Of a DNA stretch of 64,000 nucleotides, positions 7,730 through 16,493 are shown piece after piece. Position 1 is the stretch's first letter; each line of letters opens with the position of its first letter. Position numbers and translations under genes: made by a program. Under the pieces are notes generated by a model. The model made no database searches, was not told the DNA's origin, and worked only from the letters and a program-made list of their open reading frames with translations. This DNA is from JBBRHQ01 sp963815645 (GTDB taxonomy: Bacteria; Actinomycetota; Thermoleophilia; Solirubrobacterales; 70-9), in the NCBI GenBank assembly GCA_963815645.1, contig CAWFHL010000001.1, forward strand, positions 868,001-932,000, read 5' to 3'.

Positions 7730-9058
7730 TCATGCTCGTGGCAGGCGAATCGAGAAGCGCCCGCCCGAATCTGACGGGAGCGCCTCGACCTCGCCGCCGC
7801 TGGCCCGGGCCAGCCGCCTTGAAAGCGCCAGCCCGAGGCCCGATCCTCCGGAGCCGTTGCCCCCGCTGACGCCGGTGATGCCAGGCTCGAAGATCCTCTC
7901 GAGCTCCCCCGGACGCACCCCCTCGCCATCGTCCGTGATGAGATAGGCGACCTCGGAGCCATCCACGGCGAAGCTCACTCCGACCCGGCTCCGAGCGTGG
8001 CGGCAGGCATTCTCGAGGACAGGACTGAGGATGCGCTCGATCAGGTCGGGATCTACACCGACCCGGACACTCTTCGGGCCATCGACGTCGATCGCGATCC
8101 GGTCGGCGTCCCGTTCGGAGGTGCAGGCGTGGATCGCGGCGGCGGCCGTCTGGTGCGGATCGGCGCTGCGCCGACCTCCCCCTACCTCGGCTCTCGACGC
8201 CGCAAGGATCGAATCCATGGCGCGCGTCAGACTGTCCGTCTCAGCCAACGTCCCGGCGAGCGCGGCGCGGCTCTCTTCCGCCCCGGAGCCCGGGGCAAGC
8301 GCAAGCTGCGCCCGGGCCCGGATCTTTGCCATCGCCGTTCGCAGCTCGTGCGAGAGCTCGGCGGCGAACCGCCGTTCCCGCCTGACCCCCTCGGCGACTC
8401 GGTCGAGCAGCCCGTCAAGTGTTGCCGCGAGCCGTGTGAACTCGTCGTGCGGGGCACCGAGCCCGAAGCGCCGGTCGAGGTCGCGCTCGCTCCACTCGGC
8501 CGCCTCTGCTGACATCCGGTCCACCGGTCGCAGACCGGCACGCAACAACCAGCGAGCTGCAAGCGCGACCGCGAGGAGGACGACGAAGGCCATCACCAGT
8601 GAGCCGATCAGCGCGATACGCTCCGACCGCTCATACGGTGTGAGGGAAACGCCCGCGACGACGGTCCCGACTTGCCTCCCGGCGACCGTCACCGGTACGG
8701 CCTGAAGCCTTGTCGAGCCGCTGTCGGTCCGGGTCCCCGGCGCCCTCGAGACAAGCCGCGCCGCCCGATCGAGCTGCGGTTCGGCATGGGGCGTCTCGAG
8801 CACCCTTGAGCCCGAGAACACCCAGACAGGCTGGTCGACCGCACCGGCGTCTGGCGCCTCCTGGGAGCGCAAGGCGCCGTCGGAGAGGCTCAACGAGTCG
8901 AGGGCAGCGCTCGCCCGCGATCGCAGCAGGTCGTTTGCGTCGGCGTCGAGCCGTGAGCCGAGAATAAGGTTGAAGGCGATCACGGTCAGCGCCAGCGCCA
9001 GCGCCACTGCAATCACCACCACCGCCAGCAGGCGGCCCCGAAGCCCCGGCCTCAACAC
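7730..9058 (-). CDS. Sensor histidine kinase (OmpR-partner type)
   Basis: Membrane sensor kinase of about 442 residues. TM1 is LLAVVVIAVALALALTVIAF, an extracytoplasmic sensor of about 120 residues follows, TM2 is IALIGSLVMAFVVLLAVALA, then HAMP, the H box ELSHELRTAM with the phospho-accepting His, the N box ENACRHA, and G boxes DDGEGV and GSGLGLAL. The H-box context has Ala-Met where most kinases have Pro-Leu. The GTG at 9058 is chosen because it overlaps the stop of the upstream regulator by seven bases and places TM1 near the N-terminus. It is the third gene of a tightly overlapping RR-RR-HK operon. Signal unknown. Confidence 0.85.
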   Translation of the reverse strand: MLRPGLRGRLLAVVVIAVALALALTVIAFNLILGSRLDADANDLLRSRASAALDSLSLSDGALRSQEAPDAGAVDQPVWVFSGSRVLETPHAEPQLDRAARLVSRAPGTRTDSGSTRLQAVPVTVAGRQVGTVVAGVSLTPYERSERIALIGSLVMAFVVLLAVALAARWLLRAGLRPVDRMSAEAAEWSERDLDRRFGLGAPHDEFTRLAATLDGLLDRVAEGVRRERRFAAELSHELRTAMAKIRARAQLALAPGSGAEESRAALAGTLAETDSLTRAMDSILAASRAEVGGGRRSADPHQTAAAAIHACTSERDADRIAIDVDGPKSVRVGVDPDLIERILSPVLENACRHARSRVGVSFAVDGSEVAYLITDDGEGVRPGELERIFEPGITGVSGGNGSGGSGLGLALSRRLARASGGEVEALPSDSGGRFSIRLPRA

Positions 9059-9749
9059 CTCGGCTCTGCCGCCAGCGAATAGCCGACCCCGTAAACCGTG
9101 ATCAGCTCCGGAGCCCCGTTGAAGCTCCTGAGCTTCCGCCGCAGACGAGCGATATAGACGTCGAGGGTGTTGTCGTGAACCATGGCCCCCTCGGGCCAAG
9201 CGGCGGCTCTCAGCGTGGGCCGCCTGACGGCATCTCCCGGTCGGGCCGCGAGCGACGCCAGCAGCCGAAACTCGGTCGGAGTCAGCGGCATCGCATCCGG
9301 GCCGCAGCGGACCAGGTGGGCAACCGGGTCGAGCCGCAACGTCCCGGCCTCAAGCGCCGTGGGTGCTCCAGAACGCCGGATCAACGCCCGCAGCCGCGCG
9401 AGCAGCTCCTCGAAGTCGAAGGGCTTGGTCATGTAATCATCGCCCCCTGAGCTGAACCCCGAGAGGCGGTCGGTGCGGTTATTGAGCGCGGTCAGAAACA
9501 GGACCGGCGCCTCTCGCCCCTCGGCCCGCAGGGCGTGGCAGACGTCGCGTCCGTCTGCGTCGGGTAGACCGACGTCGATGACGACGCGTGCGGCTCCACG
9601 TCCTTGGCCCGCCTCAGCAGGTCCGCTCCGCTGGAAACCCCATGCGCGTCGAACTCAGCCCGCCGCAAGCCGACGAGGAGGATCTCGAGCAGCGCGAGAT
9701 CGTCCTCGGCGACGAGGATGCGCTCGCCCAACCCGTCACCTCTGGCCAT
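9052..9749 (-). CDS. OmpR-family response regulator, one frameshift
   Basis: The ATG at 9749 begins MARGDGLGERILVAEDDLALLEILL. A one-base deletion near 9580-9590 moves the frame just before VVIDVGLPDADG, which holds the phospho-acceptor Asp; the receiver then ends with FLTA and DDYMTKPFDFEELLARL, containing the conserved Lys. The winged-helix DNA-binding domain follows (PLTPTEFRLLASLAARPG, NTLDVYIARLRRKL, TVYGVGYSL). It overlaps the upstream regulator by 14 bases and the downstream kinase by seven, so all three are translationally coupled. Its output helix pair differs clearly from that of the upstream regulator, so the two are not recent copies. Confidence 0.8.
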
Positions 9750-10415
9750 CGACCTCGAGCCGGTATCCCGCCCCTCGCACCGTCTTGATGCTCTCCACCC
9801 CGAAGGGCCGGTCGACCTTCTCGCGCAGGTAACGGACGTAAACTTCGACGATGTTGGAGCGGTTCTCGTACTCGTAGTCCCAGGCCTGTTCCAGAAGCTG
9901 GAAGCGGCTGAGCACAGCACCGGGCCGGCGCATGAACGCTTCGAGCAGTGAGAACTCTTTCGCCGAGAGGCTGATCTCCTCCTCACCTCGCGAGACGCGT
10001 CGAGTCGCGGGATCGAGGCGCAGGTTTCCGGCCTCGAGCACGGTGGGCTTCTCGATGCTGCCGCGGCGCACCAGAGCCCTCAGCCGGGCAGAAGCTCCGC
10101 GAAGGAGAACGGTTTGGTCAGGTAGTCGTCGGCTCCTCCGTCGAGCCCGGCGATGCGGTCTTCTACGGCGTCGCGAGCGGTCAGCATCAGCACCGGCGCC
10201 CAGACCCCATCGGCCCGAAGCCGCCGGCAGGTCTCGAAGCCGTCGATGCCGGGAAGCATGACGTCGAGAGCGATGGCGTCATAGGCGGTGGCGCCCGCCA
10301 TCCAGATCGCGTCCTCACCCTTCGTTGCGACGTCGGCAGCCAGCCCTTCCTCCCGCATGCCACGGCGGATCAGGCCGGCCATCTTGACCTCGTCTTCGAC
10401 GATCAGAACGCGCAT
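9736..10415 (-). CDS. OmpR-family response regulator, first gene of RR-RR-HK operon, one frameshift
   Basis: Receiver domain MRVLIVEDEVKMAGLIRRG with Asp in ALDVMLPGIDGF, LMLTARD and DDYLTKPFSFAELL, then a single missing base near 10082-10090 (ctgcccggctgagg) before the linker and the winged helix (LSAKEFSLLEAFMRRPG, NIVEVYVRYLREKV, TVRGAGYRLEVDG). It is a close paralogue of the regulator at 11098-11781: both share the KGEDA(I/L)WMAG segment. Divergent from the small secreted protein gene at 10587, with which it shares a 170-base intergenic region containing candidate binding sites. Confidence 0.82.
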
Positions 10416-10435
10416 CGTCCCTCATCGTCCCACCG

Positions 10436-10546
10436 CATTGTGAATGGAAGATGAGAAACCGGGCACGGGGGGAGGGTCGGTAAATGATTGAAGGAGTGAG
10501 TCTTGGGCTGACCAACATCACCGGCAGTTCATCTTCGCTGTTCACC
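10436..10546. promoter_or_regulatory. Candidate response-regulator binding sites between divergent genes
   Basis: The minus-strand word CTCATCTTCCATTCACAATG (10436-10455) and the plus-strand word TTCATCTTCGCTGTTCACC (10528-10546) share TCATCTTC followed by TTCAC. They face the regulator gene at 10415 and the secreted-protein gene at 10587 respectively. Repeated TTCA-type half-sites are typical for OmpR-family regulators; binding itself is inference. Confidence 0.35.
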
Positions 10547-10586
10547 CTGGCTCCTTGCTTGGGTCAACCAATCGAAAGGACTCCCA

Positions 10587-10953
10587 ATGATCAAGCAAGC
10601 GAAGCAAGCCAAAAAGATCCTCCTGGGAGCCGGCGTCCTCGCGGCGCTCAGCTTCGGAGGCTCCGCACTGGCAACCGCCGGGGCCACACCGGCGAAGCCG
10701 GCGGTCGTGAAGCCAGCGGTCGAACAGACCTCGGGCGTCGACCGCGACCAGATCCAGAGCGGCGACCAGACCAGCCCTGACCCGCCCGGCAACGCGGCCG
10801 GCACGCAGACCGCCGAGGCGCCCGGCAGCGGAAGCGCCGGATGCCTCGGGTGAGTCGAGCGGCTCAGAGGTGGCGGGTAACTACGGGCCCGGCGGCCATG
10901 CCGACGAGCCCGGCAATGCCAACGCCGACTACCAGTTCAACGGTCAGCAGTAG
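10587..10953 (+). CDS. Small secreted acidic protein, frameshifted
   Basis: MIKQAKQAKKILLGAGVLAALSFGGSALATAG is a signal peptide. The mature part is low-complexity and rich in Glu, Gln, Gly and Pro. Near 10835 an extra base shifts the frame; the second frame reads SSGSEVAGNYGPGGHADEPGN and ends DYQFNGQQ before TAG at 10951-10953. A good GAAAGGA site precedes the ATG. I do not know a named family. It lies between two OmpR-type regulators, and a similar Glu/Gln-rich secreted protein at 14590-14930 adjoins another kinase gene. That repeated context suggests a product controlled by, or sensed by, these systems. Confidence 0.6.
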
Positions 10954-10967
10954 GCATGCGAGCACTC

Positions 10968-11003
10968 GGCCCGGGTGGCCCCTTGACCGGGGCCGCCCCG
11001 GCC
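10968..11003 (+). terminator. Long GC-rich hairpin after the secreted-protein gene
   Basis: GGCCCGGGTGGCCCC (10968-10982) pairs with GGGGCCGCCCCGGCC (10989-11003) with one mismatch and one G-T pair around TTGACC. A further GCAC/GTGC pairing extends the stem. It starts 15 bases after the stop at 10953 and 95 bases before the next gene. There is no real U tail, common for high-GC actinobacterial terminators. Confidence 0.6.
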
Positions 11004-11097
11004 TGTGCTCTCCCCCGAGCCGGCCCTCGTTCCTCCCGTGCGCCCTGGCTCATCCGGCCCTCATCGCAACCTCACCTCATAGGACGAAACTGGTCCC

Positions 11098-11781
11098 ATG
11101 CGCGTGCTGATCGTCGAAGACCAGGTGAGAATGGCAAGCCTCCTGCGCCGGGCGCTGAAAGGCGCCGGCGTCGCCGCCGACGTCGCGGTAAAGGGGGAGG
11201 ACGCTCTGTGGATGGCCGGCTCCACCGGCTATGACGCGATCGTCCTCGACGTGATGCTCCCTGGCATCGACGGCTTCGACACCTGTCGCCGGCTGCGCGA
11301 GGACGGTGTCTGGACGCCGATCCTGATGCTCACCGCCCGGGCGTCCATGCACGACCGGATCGCCGGGCTGGATGGTGGGGCGGATGACTACCTGACGAAA
11401 CCCTTCGACCTCAACGAGCTGATGGCTCGACTGCGAGCCCTGGCCCGGCGCCGGGAGGTCGAGCGTCCGTCGATGCTCGAGGTGGGGTCGCTGCGGATCG
11501 ATCCGGCGAGCCGCCGGGTGTGGCGTGGCGAGGAGGAGGTCGAGGTGACCAGCAAGGGCTTCGCCATTCTCGAGATCTTCATGCGCCAGCCCGACGTGAT
11601 CCTGTCGCGCTTCGACCTGTTAGAGGGAGCCTGGGACAACGGTTATGAGAATCGCTCCAACGTGATCGATGTCCACATTCGCCAGCTCCGCGAGCGCATC
11701 GACACGCCGTTTGGCCTTGACAGCATCGAGACAGTGCGCGGCGTCGGCTACCGACTCCGCAAGACCGGTGGCCAGTTGTGA
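11098..11781 (+). CDS. OmpR-family response regulator
   Basis: Intact 227-residue regulator. The receiver has VEDQ at the acidic pocket (Gln where Asp is more usual, after Glu-Asp), phospho-acceptor Asp in VLDVMLPGIDGF, LMLTARA and DDYLTKPFDLNELMARL. The winged helix follows (VTSKGFAILEIFMRQPD, NVIDVHIRQLRERI, TVRGVGYRLRKTG). Its stop overlaps the GTG start of the downstream kinase as GTGA, so the pair is a translationally coupled two-component system. It closely resembles the regulator at 9736-10415 on the other side of the secreted-protein gene, indicating local duplication. Confidence 0.9.
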   Translation: MRVLIVEDQVRMASLLRRALKGAGVAADVAVKGEDALWMAGSTGYDAIVLDVMLPGIDGFDTCRRLREDGVWTPILMLTARASMHDRIAGLDGGADDYLTKPFDLNELMARLRALARRREVERPSMLEVGSLRIDPASRRVWRGEEEVEVTSKGFAILEIFMRQPDVILSRFDLLEGAWDNGYENRSNVIDVHIRQLRERIDTPFGLDSIETVRGVGYRLRKTGGQL

Positions 11782-13221
11782 GCCGCCTCCCAATCCGACT
11801 CAAGCTCACATTGGCGTTCACGGTCGTAATGGCGGCGGTGTTGGCGGCAACCGGCCTCTTCCTCTATCTCCGCTTGGGTGCCGAGCTTGACCATGGTGTG
11901 GCCCAGGGGCTGCACTCCCGTTCCGCCGACATCGCCGCACTGGTACAGCAGAGCGACACCGGCCTCAGTGAGGCGGCGAATGGCGGAGCCCGGAGCAGCC
12001 AGTTCGGCGACGGGTTTGCCCAGGTTCTCGGTCGCGGAGGACAGGTGATCGACGCCACCGCGGGTCTCCAGCAGCACGCATTGCTCTCCCCGGCTCAGCT
12101 GAAACAGGCGAGGCTTGGCCCCAGCACCTTCAACTTCTCCACCGGTGCCAGGACACATGGGCCAGCCCGAGTGTTGGCCACGCCGGTTCACGCCCAGGGG
12201 CGCCGGCTGGTGGTTGTCGTGGGTGCATCACTGGAGGACCGAAACCAGGCGGTGGCCAGCCTCTCAACCCTGCTTCTGATCGGCGGGCCGGCGGCGCTGA
12301 TTCTGGCCGCTGCGGCTGCCTACGCGATGGCGAGCGCCGCGATGCGACCGGTGGAGTCGATGCGGGCCCGCGCGGCAGCGATCTCGAAGCGACGATCTCG
12401 ATCAACGCCTTCCCCTGGGCCCGGGTCGGGACGAGCTGCGTCGTCTTGGCGACGACCCTGAACGAGATGCTTGGGCGCTTGGAGGCGGGATTGAGGCGAG
12501 AGCGAGCCTTCGTCGCCGACGCCAGCCACGAGCTGCGCACCCCGCTGGCAACGATGAAGACCGAGCTCGAATTGGTTGCCGTCGAGCGTCCGGCAGGAGA
12601 GGCACTGGATAGAGCGATCTCTGCGGCAATTGCCGATACCGATCGGCTGGCGCTTTTGACCGAAGACCTGCTCCTCCTGGCCCGCGCCGACCTCGGTCAG
12701 GCCTCGCTTTCGCAGCGCCCGGTCAGTGCGCCGGAGCTGTTGAAACGAGTGGCTGAACGCTACCCCGGCGCCGACGTCGTGACGGGAGCGCCACCGAGAA
12801 ATCGGCAGTCACCCCCGCCGATTGTGAGTGGCCATCCCGGCCGCCTGGAGCGGGCCTTGACCAACATGGTCGACAATGCCCTTCGGCACGGTGCTCCGCC
12901 AGTGCGGCTCTATCGCCCTAGCCCGTGAGGACTCGGTCGAGTTGCACGTCACCGACAACGGCGCCGGCTTCCCCGACGATTTCACCGCCCGGGCGTTCGA
13001 GCGCTTCACCCGCGCCGGCTCAGAGTCAAACCACTGAAGGGACAGGCCTGGGTCTCTCGATCACGCGCGCCGTTGCCGAGAGTCTCGGCGGATCAGCGCA
13101 GGCGGCGAACAAGCCCGGCGGCGGCGCCGACGTTTGGATCGCGCTTCCCCTCTGGACCGAAGAGTCCCGTTCGGTCACTGCTGCTCAGCTCGAGCCTGCC
13201 GCCGCGAAAACGCCCTCTTAG
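11778..13221 (+). CDS. Sensor histidine kinase, four frameshifts
   Basis: The GTG at 11778 begins MSRLPIRLKLTLAFTVVMAAVLAATGLFLYLRL with TM1, then a periplasm-like sensor region, TM2 (LLIGGPAALILAAAAAYAMA) and HAMP. Frame changes lie near 12390, 12455, 12920 and 13020; the HAMP segment QRLPLGPGRDELRRLGDD is readable only in the third frame. The H box DASHELRTPL, N box MVDNALRHG, G1 DNGAGF and G2 GTGLGLSI are all recoverable, and the protein ends PAAAKTPS at 13221. It is close to the kinase at 15032-16427, which shares the N-terminal RLPIRL(K/R)LTLAF and the EDRN/DDRN membrane-proximal motif. Partner of the regulator at 11098. Four shifts could mean decay, but every domain is complete. Confidence 0.75.
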
Positions 13222-13730
13222 GGTGGGCCACTCGGCGGCAATCTCGATTCAATCAGCTCCAGACGGGAATTGAGCTCCCGCAGCTCGGCCAGTGCCCTCT
13301 CTTCGAAAGCGTGCTCTCGGATTTCCTCCGGCTCCGCCTCTTCGCGTACGAATAGCGACGCAATGGCTGCGGTCGTCAGTGCCAAAAGGATGAAGCCGGT
13401 GACCATGATCGCCCCGGAGAGGACCTTTCCCATCGTCGTCTCGGGTGTGCCGTTGGCGAAACCGACCGTGGTCATCAGCGACAGCGCCCACCAGACTCCC
13501 TGCCAGTAGGACTCGACGGTGTCGGTCTCAAGCGCCGCAAACCCACCTCCCGCCAAGAGGACGATGATCGCGGCAGCCGGGACTACATAGCGGAGGTTGC
13601 CGGTGGCGGTGAGGAATGCGCGCCTCGCCCCGCTCGATGGCTGGGCCGCATCTGATCGAGGGAAGTCGTTCACTGGAGCAAGGCTGCCATCTCCGACGGA
13701 CAAACGGCGACAGCGCGCGAGATCCGCCAT
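13218..13730 (-). CDS. Two-TM ion channel (Ion_trans_2 type) with altered filter
   Basis: TM1 is YVVPAAAIIVLLAGGGFAAL, the pore helix and filter are WWALSLMTTVGFANGTPET, and TM2 is VLSGAIMVTGFILLALTTAAIASLFV, followed by a Glu-rich helix (EEAEPEEIREHAFEERALAELREL) that may be a coiled coil. Architecture and length match bacterial two-TM channel subunits that assemble as tetramers. The filter reads TVGFAN instead of the canonical TVGYGD, so K+ selectivity cannot be assumed. ATG at 13730 is used; GTG at 13673 is a shorter alternative. Convergent with the kinase gene, overlapping it by four bases. Confidence 0.7.
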   Translation of the reverse strand: MADLARCRRLSVGDGSLAPVNDFPRSDAAQPSSGARRAFLTATGNLRYVVPAAAIIVLLAGGGFAALETDTVESYWQGVWWALSLMTTVGFANGTPETTMGKVLSGAIMVTGFILLALTTAAIASLFVREEAEPEEIREHAFEERALAELRELNSRLELIESRLPPSGPP

Positions 13731-13763
13731 GGGCACGGGTAAGCCCACGGCGCTCCGCGGCAG

Positions 13764-14299
13764 GTGCCGGAGCGTGAGGGCGGCGAGGAGGAGCGCGGCC
13801 GGCTGCTCGGGCTGGTCGAGCTCAGCGATGCCGCGCCGTCCGCGTCGAGGCGAGTCCAAGGCATGCAGCAGCGGCTGGGAATCGCCCAGGCGCTGGTCAG
13901 CTCTCCGCGTCTTCTGCTGCTCGACGAGCCGACCAGCGCCCTCGACCCCGCCGGGCGACTGATCGTCCGCGGGCTGCTCGCCGAGCTTCGGTCCGGCGGG
14001 GTGGCGGTGCTGCTCAACTCGCACCTGTTGACCGAGATCGAGTTGGTCTGCGACAGTGTCGCGATCATCTCCGAGGGACGAATGGTCGAGCAGGGCGTCC
14101 GGAGGAGCTGACGCGGCCCCGGGGAATTGAGGTCGAGACCGGGCAAGGCCGCAGGGTGTTCGAGGGCGCGGCCCGAGAGACGCCCCGCGCATCGTCGCCG
14201 AGCTGGTCGCAGCGGGTGAGAGCGTCTATTCAGTGGGAGGTGCTGAAGAGCACGCTCGAGGAGGTCTACGTCGGCGCCGTCGCAGGACGGACCGGATGA
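13764..14299 (+). pseudogene. ABC-2 exporter ATPase remnant
   Basis: The readable part begins after the Walker A region: GRLLGLVELSDAA, the signature-like GMQQRLGIAQALV, Walker B LLLLDEPTSALDP and the switch-His context LLNSHLLTEIE. The Walker A motif and the first 100 or so residues are absent; the upstream DNA is the opposite-strand channel gene. After about residue 115 the frame changes near 14100 and the tail ends STLEEVYVGAVAGRTG with a TGA that overlaps an ATG of the next remnant. Such ATPases power ABC-2 type exporters. The lack of Walker A means no active ATPase can be made here. Confidence 0.65.
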
Positions 14300-14520
14300 G
14301 GGCCCCGCCAGCTCGATCGGCACCATTGTCGGCTTCGCCGTGCGCGAGAGCGCGCGCCGCCGCATCTTCGCGGTGGTTCTGGTTCTCTCCCTGGGGTTCC
14401 TCGTCCTTTACGCATGGTGGGCTATGTGCCTCGCCGTCGGGCCCTTGCTCGCCTTCTCGGTCTGGCGGGCGGCCGGGTCGCAACCTTGCTGGCCAACCGC
14501 GAATGAATGGTCGGCACACG
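14296..14520 (+). pseudogene. ABC-2 exporter permease N-terminal fragment
   Basis: Starting at the ATG that overlaps the ATPase remnant stop (ATGA), the frame soon reaches GTIVGFAVRESARRRIFAVV and a hydrophobic helix LVLSLGFLVLYAWWA, the typical N-terminus of an ABC-2 permease. It breaks off within about 60 residues and runs into the terminator hairpin of the opposite-strand gene. With the preceding fragment it is the relic of a two-gene exporter operon. Confidence 0.55.
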
Positions 14521-14526
14521 TGAAGA

Positions 14527-14547
14527 CGGCGGCTCAGGGAGCCGCCG
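14527..14547 (-). terminator. Intrinsic-terminator-like hairpin
   Basis: CGGCGGCTC (14527-14535), loop AGG, GAGCCGCCG (14539-14547): a perfect nine-pair stem. Read on the minus strand it follows the stop of the small secreted protein gene at 14590 by 43 bases and is trailed by TCTTCA. Confidence 0.55.
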
Positions 14548-14589
14548 CCTCGCTGATCAGATGTGGATCGTGTCCGATACCCGTCTTGA

Positions 14590-14930
14590 TCAGTCCTGAT
14601 CCGCGGCCTCGTTCCCGGTCTCTGCCTGCTCTCCAGCGCCTGACTCGGTGTTGCCGGCTCGTTCCTTGCCGGCTCGCTGGCGTCATTCGCCTCGTTCTTG
14701 TCGCCGGTCTCGCCCTTCTCGCGCTTGCCCGACTGCTCCTGGGCTCCGGACTGCCTTTGGGCTCCGGACTGCTCGGTGGCCTCACCGGCCTCGCCCGCGC
14801 CCGACTGCTCCTGGGCGGACGGGGCCTCCGAATTCCCGCCCTGGGTCGCACCTGCAAGGGCGGCTCCGCCGAGCGCAAGCGCCGCCAGGGCGGCGATTGC
14901 GGCGATTCCGTTTCTCAATTTCTTGCCCAT
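14590..14930 (-). CDS. Small secreted Glu/Gln/Ser-rich protein, frameshifted
   Basis: MGKKLRNGIAAIAALAALALGGAALAGATQGG is a signal peptide. The mature part is low-complexity, with repeats of E(Q)QSGA such as AQEQSGAGEAGEATEQSGAQ and KREKGETGDKNEANDASEPA. A shift near 14665-14675 changes frame; the second frame ends AGNTESGAGEQAETGNEAADQD and TGA at 14592-14590. Strongly acidic and probably unfolded. Together with the protein at 10587 it forms a class of small exported acidic proteins next to OmpR-type systems. Its gene is followed by a hairpin terminator and preceded by a candidate regulator site at 14981-15000. Function unknown. Confidence 0.6.
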
Positions 14931-14980
14931 CTCATGCCCCCTGTTCTCGCTTCCTAGAAGACGAGCAAGGTAGAAAACCC

Positions 14981-15000
14981 CGATGAACTGAATGTGAGAA
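14981..15000 (-). promoter_or_regulatory. Candidate regulator site upstream of secreted acidic protein
   Basis: On the minus strand this reads TTCTCACATTCAGTTCATCG, with TCAC and TTCATC words like those at 10436-10546. It lies about 50 bases before the ATG at 14930, a usual distance for OmpR-family activation. Confidence 0.3.
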
Positions 15001-15031
15001 CGGCGGCGGGCGGTCGCCTCGGGCGGTCGCC

Positions 15032-16427
15032 TCAGGGGGATTCGGGGCCTTCGTGGAACCCGTCGACCGGTAGCGAGATCCAGACATCGGCCCCACCCGC
15101 TTCGCGATTGGCCGTGTGAGCGCTGCCCCCGTGAGCTTCGGCGACGGCCTCGACGATGGCCATGCCCAGCCCGCTCCCACCGCGGCTGCGCGCTGGATCG
15201 GCGCGGGTGAATCGGTCGAAGGCGCTCTCGATGAAGTCCGGTGGGAAACCGGGCCCCTCGTCGGTGACGTGGATCTCAATGCTTGCTCCCTCTCCCGTCG
15301 CCGAAAGGGCGATCGTCCCCTCGCCGTGGCGGAGCGCGTTCTCGATCAAGTTGGCGACCGCCTGTTCGAGCCGAAGTGGATCAGCACGTACGGTGAGTCC
15401 ATTTGGAGTTTCCGCAGAGATCTGCCGTTGCTGGGCAGCGCAGCGGTCCGCGAATCGGTCCCTGAGGCCGGCTAGCAGGTCTGTCACGTTGGCATCCGTT
15501 GGGCGCACCGGAAGCCGGCCCTGGTCTGAACGGGCCACCGCCAGGAGGTCATTGGCAAGCTGGGCGAGCCGGTCTGTCTCCTCGGCCGCCGATCGAATCG
15601 CCAGCACCAACTCCTCCGGTGTGCGGCCTTCCCGCATAGCTAGCTCGAGCTCGGTCTTGAGGATCGCCAGGGGGGTGCGCAGCTCGTGACTCGCATCCGA
15701 GACGAACGTGCGCTCATGCTGGAACGCCTCCTCCAGACGCAACAGCATCTCGTTCAATGTCTCCCCGAGCCGAGCTATCTCGTCGCGGGTCGGCGGGACC
15801 GGCAGCCGCCGCCCGGGCTCCGTGGCCGAGATCTCGGCCGCCTGACGGCGCATCGCGTCGACTGGCCGCAAGGCGCTGGCGGCGACGCCGTAACCCGCGA
15901 GTGAGGCCAGGACCAGCGCAACCGGTCCACCGATCAGGAGCAGGTCACGCAGGCTCGAAAGCGAGCCGTTGCGGTCGTCCAGGGGGGCACCGACGACCAC
16001 GACCAGGTCGCGCTGAGCTGCAGAGATCTTCGTCGCCCGCAAACGCGATGGCTCATCGAGGCGCCGGAGCGGGCCGATGTTCACCGTCACCTCGTCCTCT
16101 CTGGCCGCCGCGAGCTGGGCCCGATCGAGCAGGCTGGGGCCGCTCACCGAGGGCGTCGAGTCCAGTACCCGGCCTGTCGAGGGTGAGTACCTGGGCGAAA
16201 CCCTCATCCTGCCGCGAGAGCAGGTTGCTATCGCCGTCCGGACCACCGTCGGACTGCCTGATCAGGCTTGCCACGTCGTTGGTTCGAGTGATCAAGCCCT
16301 GGTTGATCGTCTTGTCAAGCTCTGATCGGAAGCGCAGGTAAAGGAAGAGACCGGTCGCGGTGAGGACGACGGCCATCACCACCGCGAACGCCAGCGTCAA
16401 CCGCAGCCGGATCGGCAGCCGCCTCAT
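15032..16427 (-). CDS. Sensor histidine kinase, one frameshift
   Basis: MRRLPIRLRLTLAFAVVMAVVLTATGLFLYLRF contains TM1. After DEGFAQVL a single shift near 16160-16190 moves to the frame of the rest: sensor, TM2 (LLLIGGPVALVLASLAGYGVAA), HAMP, H box DASHELRTPL, N box LIENALRHGEG, G1 DEGPGF, G2 GGSGLGMAI. About 464 residues in all. It is a close paralogue of the kinase at 11778-13221. No regulator gene is adjacent; regulators at 9736 or 11098 are candidate partners, or it is an orphan. A TAGGGT -10 box six bases before the ATG suggests a leaderless transcript separate from the ABC operon 67 bases upstream. Confidence 0.82.
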
Positions 16428-16433
16428 CGAATC

Positions 16434-16439
16434 ACCCTA
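16434..16439 (-). promoter_or_regulatory. -10 box TAGGGT six bases before the ATG at 16427
   Basis: On the minus strand TTAGGGT-gattcg-ATG. Same spacing as the sites at 1950, 42715 and 51798, consistent with leaderless initiation of the kinase gene. Confidence 0.5.
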
Positions 16440-16493
16440 ACCCGCGTCAAGCAACCGACCGTATGGGCGCCGGATGAGCGGCGGATATGCGCA

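Noticed and set aside
9052..13221. Programmed ribosomal frameshifting as the cause of the shifts in the signalling genes
   Set aside because: Shifts occur at unrelated sites, in both directions, without slippery heptamers, in many unrelated genes including nuo. Consensus errors are simpler.
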